Position numbers and translations under genes: made by a program
Source: Aptenodytes patagonicus
Lineage: Eukaryota; Chordata; Aves; Sphenisciformes; Spheniscidae
Reading direction: 5' to 3'
NCBI RefSeq assembly: GCF_965638725.1
Contig: NC_134951.1
Location: 1,798,001-1,862,000, forward strand
Length of the DNA: 64,000 nt
Notes under the pieces: model-generated
Told to the model about the DNA's origin: nothing
Database searches by the model: none
Seen by the model: the letters and a program-made list of their open reading frames with translations, nothing else
Shown here: positions 54,614-64,000 of the stretch, piece after piece
Position numbering within the stretch: the first letter of the stretch is position 1
Layout of the letters: each line of letters starts with the position of its first letter

Positions 54614-56574
54614 ATGCAGAACCTCAGGAGGAGATTCTGGCGCTCCCTGGGCAAGATGGAGGAGTGGCAGCTGACGGTGCTGTTCTTCACCTCAAGCCTG
54701 AGCATTTGGGGGCTCTGCGTGCTCGTGCTGCCCTGCATCCCCACCTTGTTGGCCATACTGGGTCTGGGCATCTGCATGACCTGGTGGCCCAAAAGCAAGG
54801 CCAAGGTAGGTGTCCGTCTTGGCATCGCCCCAAACACTCCCTGGGCAGGGCTTAGCCCGGGGCAGAGCCCATCCCCAGGCTGCTCGGGAGGGGCCCCATT
54901 TTGGGACGGAGCAGTGAAGAGTGGCCATTGCCCACCCAGCCAGGCCCCTGTTCTGCAGCCACCTCCGCCCAGGTGCCAGGCCTGGGGCCAGGGACACTCC
55001 TGTCCCTGTAACTCCAGTTACCCTTCCCAGGGGCCTGGTTTCCTGGGCAGGGGCCCTCCTGGCTGAGGGGAGACACCCCGCACTAACCCGGGCCTTGCTT
55101 TCTGGGGGCAGGGGACCTCCGCGAGGAAGAGCTCTAGGAGAAGGAGGAAGAAGGACCCGATAGGTGAGCAGCCCCATCCCAGAGCTCCGCAGCAGCTCCC
55201 GGCCGAGAGACACCATTGCAGCTGGGAGCCCCCACGACGGCTGCCCTTGCTCACTCTCCCTCTGCCTCCTCCCTCAGGAGCCTCCATCCCCTGGGAAGGC
55301 GCGGAGTGGTCTGCAGAGAGCCTGCAGGCAGGGTAAGGAGAGCCCTTCCCTGCAGGGGGGGCGGCCAACTCGTGGGTCCCCCTGCCCCGTCGCCCTGGGG
55401 AGGCTGCGGGTGGGCGAGAGCAGGATGTGGCGCAGAGCCGGGGTCAGCCCTGATGCCCTGAGGAAGCCGAGGAAGGGATGGGGTTGGGGGGGCTGGGGAA
55501 GGCGGGGGATGGCTTGCGGAGGGCCAGGGCAAACCCCTGCGGGGATGGCAGCTTTCAGGGCAATGCCTTCTGCTGACACCCACCGTACCCCCTCCCACAG
55601 AGCCCACTGGTGGCCCCAGCGCCCCTCTCTGTCCTCGGCCCCTGGCCTGGGCTGGCCCTTTTCTCCTCGGGCTGGAAGGCGCCCGGCCCCTCGCTATGCG
55701 CCTCGTCCTGCTGGGCTGGGCTTGCCCCATGTCCCCAAGACCCCACCTGACCCAGAGCATCCCAGAGCTGGCAGGGCTGGCTGCGGGCAGCTGGGAGATC
55801 ACCCAGTCGGTCGGGAGAAGCCAGAGAGAGGGTGCTGGCTCTGTCCTGTCCCACAGCAGCCCCCACAGTCCAGCCGGGATTTCCCCCCACAGGTGGGGAA
55901 AGCCCCATGGAGGAGAATGGTGGGGAAGCAACTGCGGCGCGGAAGCAGCCTGTGCAAGGGAGCTCCCCTGGGAGACAGGAGACATGGGTCAAGGTGGACA
56001 TTTCAGTGCTGACACCAGCTCAGAGCTCCTCAGGAACCAGCCTTCCATCACCAACACGGAGGAGCTCGCCAGATCCCTGATGGAGTCCCTGGACATAACC
56101 CAAATCTGCCTCGACCTGCTGGGAGAGCTGAAGGCAGCTCAGGGTAGCGGCGCTCCAACCCCGTGCAAAGCCGTGAGGAAAGAATACCTCGTCTGCCTGC
56201 AGTGCCGTCGACGCCTCATGGGCAGCTGCCCGCACCGCAGCGAGCCCACCGCGGCAGAACAGGACCTGCCCGTGCTGGCTGCCATCCTCTACAGCGTGGA
56301 CCTCCTGGTGCACGAGGAGGACCTGCAGCTGGAACTGGGGCTGGGCTTTGAGCTGGCCATCGGCGGGGAGCCGCTCTACGTGTGGGAGATAACCCAGCGG
56401 CTCCCCGAAATAGCCCCTGAGAGATGCTGCGAGGAGTGCAACGCGCCTCTGCCCGGGAGCTCTGGGAACAGCGAGAGCTTGCAGGCGTTGTTCTCTGTCC
56501 TCAGGGCCCTGGGAACACCGAAGGGACCCATGAGACCGGCCAGGCAGGACGCAAGGGCTCCTCCTGCAAGGTAG
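54614..56574 (+). CDS. Family copy H, membrane form with early stop
   Basis: Exons 54614-54805, 55112-55163, 55278-55332 and 55893-56574; 981 nt, 326 residues plus stop, with splice phases as in copy F. The last exon is uninterrupted by CR1 and keeps both cysteine clusters. A copy-specific C-to-T change in GCAAGGCAGAC makes TAG (56572-56574), removing the basic tail. The same change creates a CAAG|GTAGAC sequence that resembles a splice donor. Downstream the short-tail sequence and AATAAA (56869-56874) remain. Provirus copy 2 follows. Confidence 0.6.
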
Positions 56575-57618
56575 ACATTGACACAATGCGGCGATGCCAG
56601 CAGTGCAGACCTGCAGCCAGCTGGGCAGGGGGAGTCTCTCCCCAGCCTGGCCCCCACGGGGCCCCCGCCCTCATGGGCACAGGGGGAGAGTTGGGATGGA
56701 GCCCCTGCCCTGGGTGGGGTACCAGGGCATCCCTCTTTGCCCCCTGGGGGAGAGGAGGTCAAAGAGTTGGGAATGGAGGAGCCAAGTTGAACCTGGGAAG
56801 AAGACGGAGAGGGGGAAAGGTGTTTTTACTTTTGTTTTTGTTTCTTACTCTCCTACTTTTTGATTGGCAATAAATGGAATTAATCTTCCCCAAGTTGAGT
56901 TTGTTTTGCCTGTGACAGTCGTCAGTGAGTTCTCATAGAACCATGCCATCACAGAATGGTTTGGGTTGGAAGGGACTTTTGAAGATCGTCTAACCCAACC
57001 CCCCTGCCATGCGCTGGGACATGATCCACTAGATCAGGTTGCTCAAAGCCTCGTCCAGCCTGACCTTGAACACTTCCAGGGATGGGGCATCGTAAGGGAC
57101 GAGGCCCAAGTGACTGTGCTGTGAGCCCAGACAATGCCCCGAGAGAAGGCTCCAGACGTCAGCCACGGGAAGGGGCCTGGTCTCACTTCCCTTGACTGAC
57201 TGGTGTCTCAGCCACTCCTGGAACCGGGGCGAGAGAAGATTCCAGAAGTCTTGGACTGGGGCCAATAAATAGGGGCGCATACGACCCGCCTGGGGCACTC
57301 TCTACACCGAACACCCCCGTCGGCAGGTCCGACGCTGGATCCAGGGCTGGTGATCTCCCCATCTCTCTCTCCCCACCCCCCCACCCCCCGACTCTTTCTG
57401 TTCTCTTAAAGCTGCTAAGTAACACAAGGCCTACCTCAACTTCTCATACAGCCTAAAAGCGCAGAGCTTAGGTGGATGGAATTGTGAGAGGGTCAACGTT
57501 TACAGAATGTTTGGTCCATTAAAGTCGATGTTTATGTGCGGACCTTGAGTGTTATCTCACCTTAATCCACACCGAGGGGATTTGCGAATCTTGGTCACTC
57601 TCCCCTTCTCAGAAGTGG
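56575..57618 (+). other. Downstream part of copy H and inserted block
   Basis: Unused short-tail sequence to 56790, the AATAAA at 56869-56874, a CR1 3' fragment (minus, about 56950-57097) and the CCAAT/TATA-like block up to the GTGG at 57615-57618. It resembles copy Z (2169-2996) more than copy A at diagnostic sites. Confidence 0.6.
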
Positions 57619-58164
57619 TGTTACCGTAAGTCGGCAGATGAAAAACTCTCTAAGACTCAATTTGGAGTTTTAGAAAGCAGGCATTCTTTATTGCGGCGCC
57701 GGACGCACAGGGAATCACTCCACCTAATGTGCGCGCCGAGCTGCTTAACTAGAGGAGTTAAGTACAATCAAAATATACATATTCATTAGTTTTCCGAGGC
57801 ATGATTAACATATTAATGTTAGGTCATTAACATATGTAAAGTCTTTACACATTGGTGGTCTTTCAGGGTCCTCTAGTTGAACTCAGTTCTTGCGCGTGCA
57901 CAGTTCGTTCTTTGGCTCGGTTTGCACACTTTTACCTTCACAAACTAGCTGTCTTCAGCATCACTTTCTTGTCTACAAAGTTTCAAGGTCTTCTGTCCTA
58001 CTGAATGTTTAGCTCATCTATTCAGAGAGTACACCCCTACTGCACAGAGTAAACCCCTACTGAATGTTGGGCTTATCTATTCAGAGAGTATGTCCAGCTT
58101 GGCTACATTATGTCCAGTGACGAGAACCAGATGTCTCTTCAGTATTCCTTTGTACTCGGTATCA
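57619..58164 (-). repeat. 3' LTR of provirus copy 2
   Basis: 546 bp. It shares all six diagnostic bases of the 3' LTR of copy 1 and lacks 16 bp (about 57850) that copy 1 has. The polypurine tract follows at 58167-58181. Confidence 0.92.
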
Positions 58165-58287
58165 ATCCCTCCTTTTCTTTTGAGGATTCGTAGCTAGCAA
58201 GGTACAATCCTCATCTCATTAAGAGAGTTGACAAAGCTATAGTAGACAGGGTTAGTATATGTCAAGTTGGGTTATTCCTTTCATCAT

Positions 58288-60330
58288 CTACCAAACCTTT
58301 GTATACAATATAACTACAAGTAACAGGCATACTACAGTTAGAGTTAGTAAGACTATAATTGGATGAAGCATAAGGTTAAACACTCCCGTTGCAGCCGGTG
58401 ACCATCCAAGAAGAGTTTCCCACCGATGGTGTTCTCTATCCTTCTTTACTCTTTCCAAGACATGGTGTATCTCTTCTGTATCATGATGAACGGTGATTAG
58501 AGTTTTGCGTCCATTGTCTCGGACCCGTTCTAGTAATTGACACAGGTCATTGTGTTGTAGTAGTTTCTTCACCAATGTGAGATCCATTCCGATGGGGGTA
58601 GGTAATAAATCTTCACTCAGTGTATAATTAGATTGCAATAATTGATAAGATGTAACAGCAGCTGAATAATTAAAGTTGCATCCTACAATGTTACTAAAGT
58701 TACAAACACAAATATTTGAGTGATTGCTTGTATCTACAGTAACGCTATCCACAAATATACAGTTACAAGGGGTTCTCATACAAACACATCCTTTCCCAAT
58801 ATATATGAGTATAGTGTTAGGTGTCTCATCAGGATGTATTTCAAAGTGACAAACACTTTGTTCAGTGTCAAGACAAATGTCTTGGGCTTTAATGGTGTTA
58901 CTCTCACAAATAAATCCTTGCTGTTCCCGTACGACGCATGCGTTAACATCAACAGTTTGCCATTTGTTTCCATTCTGTTGGGCCCACACTCTGTGTTCTG
59001 ATGGATAGAGTATAGTTCCATTGTGATTTAATCCTAATGCAATGATTGGGTATATGGTGTCTGCCGAAGCATTGTGAATTGTTAAGACAAAAGCTGTGGC
59101 CTTATTGTTGACGGGATCAAAAGTGAAATTAACTAAGTACCACCAGGATTGGAATTCTTTCTCAAATTTAGTTGCATTATCCCAAATTACCTTTCGAATT
59201 TCGGTGGGTAAGGTGCCCTCTTCCCCTTCTCTTATAACTGCTGCTGCCATAGATTGCATCCACAACTGAGCCTGGACACAACTAAGGGCTAGAGAAACGT
59301 TATTTTGGGCTGTACCAAGTGCATTCACAATCAACTGATGGTCCTTTTCATTAATTCTTTCCCACTGAGGCAATAAGTCGGATAAAAGCCATTGGTTAGT
59401 TCCCAGTGCTAATAGAGAAGACCGCAGTGGGTGTTCTAATTTGCTTAAATCGCTTGTTGCCGCACTTAGTTTATTTACGAGCACTTCAGCATCTGTACTA
59501 TTTAAGACTCCCAGTCCCGTTCCTATGATGCCAGTCACATCTCTCCTTGTTCGCCTTGGGGAGGTAAGTGGTCGTCCACGTAGCCATGCTAACCACCCTG
59601 CATAGGTCGTACTTAGGAATGGCAAACAGGCTGGTTTGATTGCAGAGATATTGACTTGCATTAATAGTTCTACCCTTTTAAGAGACCACGATGGGTTGAA
59701 TAACACTCGTTGTTGGCCTGTATTTTTGATCACATATGGTCCAATTTCAGAAATTTGTGGAGACAGAGTTTTCTTATCTTTTGCAGTCGAGGCAGGTGTT
59801 GTCGTACCAAGTTTAGTAATGCCAATTTTAAATTTAAATGATAATCCCAGGTTGCGGTGAGCCCAAAGGCAGACTACAATAACAGGTTGTACTAAGGTAA
59901 AGTTGTACCAACAATCCGATTGTTTAGAGGCGCAAAGTTTTGTATCTTTTGTTACTGGGCTTGATGTGATGTTGTACACAGAAATCTGAGACGCCTTCTC
60001 ATGAGCAGACCCATTGATCGTTCGACATCCTATTTTGATTTCTTTTCCTGCCATTCCTCGAAGTCGGGGAATTGTATTACCAGCTTCATCTCCATCCCGG
60101 CCCCATTCGTTTTCTAGGTACACTTCAGTGCCGTGCACGGCCACGGTGGAAAGATTTAAATTTCCCTTATTAGAGTGTATTCCCACACTCCCGGTGTACT
60201 TAATACGAGCTTGAGACCATGGCCATTCTGGGGTTCTTTGACCACAGGTCAAGAGGAGTGGCGCTGCCAGGGTTTGGACTAGTAGTATAAACACAGTATT
60301 CCTGTTTGTCATCCTGCAGGGTGTGAGCAT
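58288..60330 (-). CDS. env: Retroviral envelope glycoprotein, intact 680-codon ORF (copy 2)
   Basis: It is identical to the env of copy 1 except for one residue (Leu for Phe at position 58). It has the same signal region, RTRR cleavage site at 260-263, long C-terminal subunit and terminal membrane anchor. Two intact env frames in one locus show little decay since integration, though recent duplication explains their mutual identity. Expression unknown. Confidence 0.9.
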   Translation of the reverse strand: MLTPCRMTNRNTVFILLVQTLAAPLLLTCGQRTPEWPWSQARIKYTGSVGIHSNKGNLNLSTVAVHGTEVYLENEWGRDGDEAGNTIPRLRGMAGKEIKIGCRTINGSAHEKASQISVYNITSSPVTKDTKLCASKQSDCWYNFTLVQPVIVVCLWAHRNLGLSFKFKIGITKLGTTTPASTAKDKKTLSPQISEIGPYVIKNTGQQRVLFNPSWSLKRVELLMQVNISAIKPACLPFLSTTYAGWLAWLRGRPLTSPRRTRRDVTGIIGTGLGVLNSTDAEVLVNKLSAATSDLSKLEHPLRSSLLALGTNQWLLSDLLPQWERINEKDHQLIVNALGTAQNNVSLALSCVQAQLWMQSMAAAVIREGEEGTLPTEIRKVIWDNATKFEKEFQSWWYLVNFTFDPVNNKATAFVLTIHNASADTIYPIIALGLNHNGTILYPSEHRVWAQQNGNKWQTVDVNACVVREQQGFICESNTIKAQDICLDTEQSVCHFEIHPDETPNTILIYIGKGCVCMRTPCNCIFVDSVTVDTSNHSNICVCNFSNIVGCNFNYSAAVTSYQLLQSNYTLSEDLLPTPIGMDLTLVKKLLQHNDLCQLLERVRDNGRKTLITVHHDTEEIHHVLERVKKDREHHRWETLLGWSPAATGVFNLMLHPIIVLLTLTVVCLLLVVILYTKVW

Positions 60331-60358
60331 CTGTTGATCTCTGTTCTCATAATTTTAA

Positions 60359-63300
60359 TTAAGTTCTATTACTCCCAGATATTCTCTTAACTACTAGTCG
60401 AAGAGGTGATCTTGATTCCACTTTCCATTCTACAGGAGCTTTCTTAATTCGAGAGTAGGGAATCCACGGTCCTTTTCCTTCTAGTTTAACTGCTGTATGT
60501 GTAGTTAACAAGATTTGAAATGGTCCTTTCCATTTCTCTTGTAGTGGTTCAGAAGTCCAGGATTTAATGTATACCCAATCTCCGGGCTGGAATGGATGCG
60601 CTGGGGAATCAAGACCTAGAGATTTATTCAAGACTACATATTTATTTAGTTTTCGTAAAACTTTCCCAAGAGCAATCAAGTAATTTCTTGCATCATTCTC
60701 CCCTTGTATTCGCATCTCTCCTGGCAGTCCAGGTGTTTGGTACGGTCGTCCGTACATCAATTCGTACGGGCTGAAGTGTTGCCTACCTCGTGGCTGGACT
60801 CTAATTCTTAGCAAAGCTAAAGGCAAAGCCTGTGTCCAATTCATCGAGGTTTCCTGACGTATCTTACTCAACTGAGTCTTGAGGGTACAATTCATTCTTC
60901 CTACTTTACCACTAGATTGAGGCCTGTAAGGGGTATGTAAATCCCAACTAGTACCTAACAGTCTGCTTATTTCGGTAACTACTTTGGCTACAAAATGTGG
61001 ACCCCTATCTGATGACATCCCTAAAGGTACTCCAAATCTTGGGATTATTTCTTTTAATAATATTTTTACTACTTCTTTTGCTTTATTGGTGCGACATGGA
61101 AAGGCCTCAGGCCATCCTGTATATGTATCCACAAGGACCAACAAATACTTTAGCCCTCCTTTTCTTGGCAATTCAGTAAAATCTATTTGCCAATACTCCC
61201 CAGGTGCCTGTCCCTCAGTAGTTTTTCCAAACTGAATTTTATTCTGTGGTTTTGGGTTGGTTTTACAACATAGCTCACATCTTTGTGTGACTGATTTAAT
61301 AATGTCCACCATATTTCTGCTAATAACCGACTTCTGTAAATGTTTTAACAAATTTTCAGTCCCCCAGTGCACAGTGTTATGTTCTTCCTTTACTGAACGA
61401 TTCATAAGGGAATGCGGTATTACTACTAAATCTGTAGGTGTAACTGCCCGTCCGTCTTCTCGCCTTTCTGCTTGTAAAGTTTCGATTAATCTTTTATCTT
61501 GTTTATCGTAAATAGGGTTTTCTTGAAGGGAGATTCTTTTTCCTGGCACTATTGCTAATACATTTTCTTCTATGCCTTTTTCTGCAGCCCGCTTTGCGGC
61601 CAAATCAGCCAGCTTATTTCCTCGCTCCTGAGCGGTTTGTCCCGACTGATGAGCTTCACAATGCATAATAGCTACCGCAGCCGGAGCCTTTATGCTCTCC
61701 AGTAGGCTCAAGATCTCTTCTTTATGCTTTATCTCCGTACCTCGTGAGGATAACAATCCTCTTTCCTTCCAAATTGCTCCATGTGCATGTACTACTCCAA
61801 AAGCATATTTAGAATCTGTCCAAATATGCACACACTTATTTGCACTTAACTGTAGAGCTCGGGTGAGAGCTATCAATTCGGCCTTCTGAGCTGACGTCTT
61901 GATGGGCAGCGCTTGTGCTTCCACCACCGTTTCGACGGTGGTGATTGCATATCCTGATACCCGCTTTCCTTCTTTCATAAAGCCGCTGCCGTCCGTGTAT
62001 AGCTCCCAGTCTGGATTCTGCAAGGCAACATCCTTTAAATCGGGTCTGCTTGAATAGACTTCCTCAATGGTCTGCAGACAGTCATGTTCCGGTTTGCCGC
62101 CTTCTTGTCGAGTTGAGAGAAACATGGCAGGATTAATCACGGCAGTAGTCTTTAAGGTCACATCATCTAGTTCTATTAGTACTCCCTGATATTTTAGCAT
62201 TCCACTAGGAGACAACCAATGTCCACCCTTCTGGTCCAATACTGTGGACAGTATATTCTCTTAACTACTATTATGTTCCACCATGTGTGGAACATAAACA
62301 GTTATCTTTTGTCCCATAGTAAGTTTTCGAGCCTCCTGTATTAATAACACTGTTGCAGCTACTGCTCTTAGGCAACTCGGCCGTCCTTGGCTCACCGGAT
62401 CAAGTTGTTTAGAAAAGTAGGCCACAGCCCTTTTATATTCCCCCAGCCGCTGGGTTAAAACTCCAAGGGCTATTGCTTGTCTTTCATGAGTAAATAGTTC
62501 AAATGGCTTTTCTAAATTAGGCAGTCCCAAAGCTGGGGCCTTCATCAGAGCTCTTCTGAGTTGAATGTATGCATTTCGATCTTCATTTGACCATTGCAGG
62601 GGACCTTTTGATGACTTCAATAATTCATACAAGGGTTGTACCATCAGTCCGTAGTTAGCAATCCAAAAGCGACACCACCCCACCATTCCTAAAAAGGTTC
62701 TCAACTCATGAACATTTCGAGGTTCTGGAAGCTGACAAATAGCTTCTTTCCTTTCATTACTTAATTGTCTCTGTCCCCTCAGAATTTCAAAGCCCAAATA
62801 TATTACAGTTTCCTGTGCAATTTGGGCCTTTCCTTTTGACACTCGGTAACCACTAAGTCCGAGGAAATTTAATAAACTGACTGTCACTTCCAAGCATTCC
62901 TCTCGGGAGTTCCCAGCTATTAGTATATCGTCGACATACTGCAGCATTACTCCATTTCTATTTTCTTGTCTCCATAATTCTAATTCTTTTGCTAGTTGAT
63001 TTCCAAAGATTGTCGGGCTATTTTTGAATCCTTGCGGTAATACAGTCCAAGTGTACTGGGTTTTCCTTCCAGTCCCAGGATTCTCCCATTCAAAGGCAAA
63101 CAATTCCTGGCTTCCGGAATCAAGTGGGACGCAGAAAAAGGCATCTTTTAAATCTAAAACTGTAAACCACCCCTGATCCTCAGTGAGTGCGGTTAATAGC
63201 GTATACGGATTTGCCACTGCCGGATGTATATCTTGGACAATTTGATTTACTGCTCTCAAATCCTGGACTAATCTGCAAGATTTCTCATCGGCCTTCTTAA

Positions 63301-63949
63301 CAGGTAGAATCGGAGTATTAGACTTAGATTCACATTCTCTTAATAACCCATATTTCAAAAACTTTCGTATAATAGGTACCAAACCAAGTTTAGCTTCTAA
63401 TTTTAAGGGATACTGTTTCAATCTTACCAGTGTTGATCCTGGTATAAGGTCTATCCTTACGGGTTCAGCCCTCTTTGATTTTCCAGGTATTTCTCCTGCC
63501 CAGACAACAGGGATCACTGCATCCTCAACTTCAGTCGGGATTTTCCTTTTCACTTGCTCAATTTCCTGCAATAATAATATTGAAGCTTGGACAAATTTAG
63601 ATTCTGGCATTGACACTTCTACTTCTCCATTCTTAAACTTTATTTCAGCTTCTAGTTTTTCTAGTAGATCTCGGCCTATTAAAGGTTTCGGTGCACCTGG
63701 TAGATACAAAACCTGATGCGTTACCCATTGTTTTCCAGTTTTAAATTTTAGAGGTTTAAAGAAGGGCCGCGTCTCGGGCTTTCCTGTCGCACCAATAATT
63801 CTTACAGTATCATATCCTAACTCATGTTCCTTCGTATTCAAAACCGAATAAGTAGCTCCTGTATCGATTAAACGTTCTATTTCAGTTTCATCTTCCCCCA
63901 GCTTAATTTTAACCAGAGGCTCTGCTGGGGAAGATTCCTCCGGTTTCCT
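60359..63949 (-). pseudogene. pol: pol, one in-frame stop (copy 2)
   Basis: Protease and RT are continuous here (62261-63949): the single-base deletion of copy 1 is not present, and the YVDD lies at 62927-62938. A TAA at 62261-62263 separates RT from RNase H-integrase (60359-62260) in the same frame. The integrase catalytic Glu position is again Gly (60899-60901). Against copy 1, three residues differ in the RNase H-integrase part. Shared defects predate the duplication; the frameshift in copy 1 is later. Confidence 0.9.
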
Positions 63950-64000
63950 TCAGTCTTCCATTTCTATGTTTAATATAGAGGTTTCAGACTTTCCATTTTT
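63950..64000 (-). CDS. gag: gag, last codons only (copy 2, cut by window end)
   Basis: The end of the Gag frame with its TGA stop at 63950-63952, followed in the same frame by pol. The rest lies outside the window. Confidence 0.85.
   Translation of the reverse strand, partial: KNGKSETSILNIEMED

Larger units (their letters stand above)
57619..64000 (-). mobile_element. Endogenous retrovirus copy 2 (segmental duplicate), cut by window end
   Basis: Same provirus, same strand, preceded by the same GTGG and the same host flank as copy 1, so it is a duplicated locus and not an independent insertion. It contains 3' LTR 57619-58164, env, pol and the last 51 nt of gag. A 16-bp deletion is present in the LTR. 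The frame-shifting deletion of copy 1 pol is absent here. Confidence 0.95.

Overview
This window comes from a vertebrate genome, almost certainly a bird. It carries CR1 LINEs at several ages, a gamma-like endogenous retrovirus, intron-split genes, very GC-rich short introns, and a recognisable ciliary gene, DRC1. There is no prokaryotic gene organisation.

Layout. (1) 1-2996: a 5'-truncated CR1 sitting inside the last exon of one copy (here 'Z') of an unrecognised multi-copy host gene. (2) 2997-11989: a complete provirus on the minus strand (LTR-gag-pol-env-LTR, 4-bp target-site duplication GTGG). (3) 11990-20420: the tail of copy Z, then family copy 'A' (broken by a 3.3-kb CR1), then a deleted copy 'B'. 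(4) 20712-33058, minus strand: DRC1 exons 1-12 with matching splice phases. The C-terminal exons are absent and the segment abuts copy B. (5) 34221-44283: a minus-strand tandem array of 2929-bp units (partial unit, then copies C, D, E). (6) 44284-46400: a second copy of the DRC1 promoter, exon 1 and part of intron 1. (7) 46858-53846: minus-strand copies F and G. (8) 53847-57618: plus-strand copy H, in inverted orientation to G. (9) 57619-64000: a second copy of the same provirus, cut by the window end.

The host family is the main feature. The best gene model (copy F, 452 aa; also A and H) has a hydrophobic membrane exon, a small Arg/Lys-rich exon, a 55-nt exon and a long last exon with two cysteine clusters. 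All splice phases agree. C, D and E keep the last three exons open but have a different 5' module in place of the membrane exon. I do not recognise the protein.

The copies are a mosaic. Z has CR1 plus provirus, A has CR1 with an empty provirus site, H has provirus without CR1, and G has neither. Together with diagnostic base differences this shows recombination or gene conversion between copies. The two proviruses share their host flank and TSD, so the second arose by segmental duplication and not by a new insertion.
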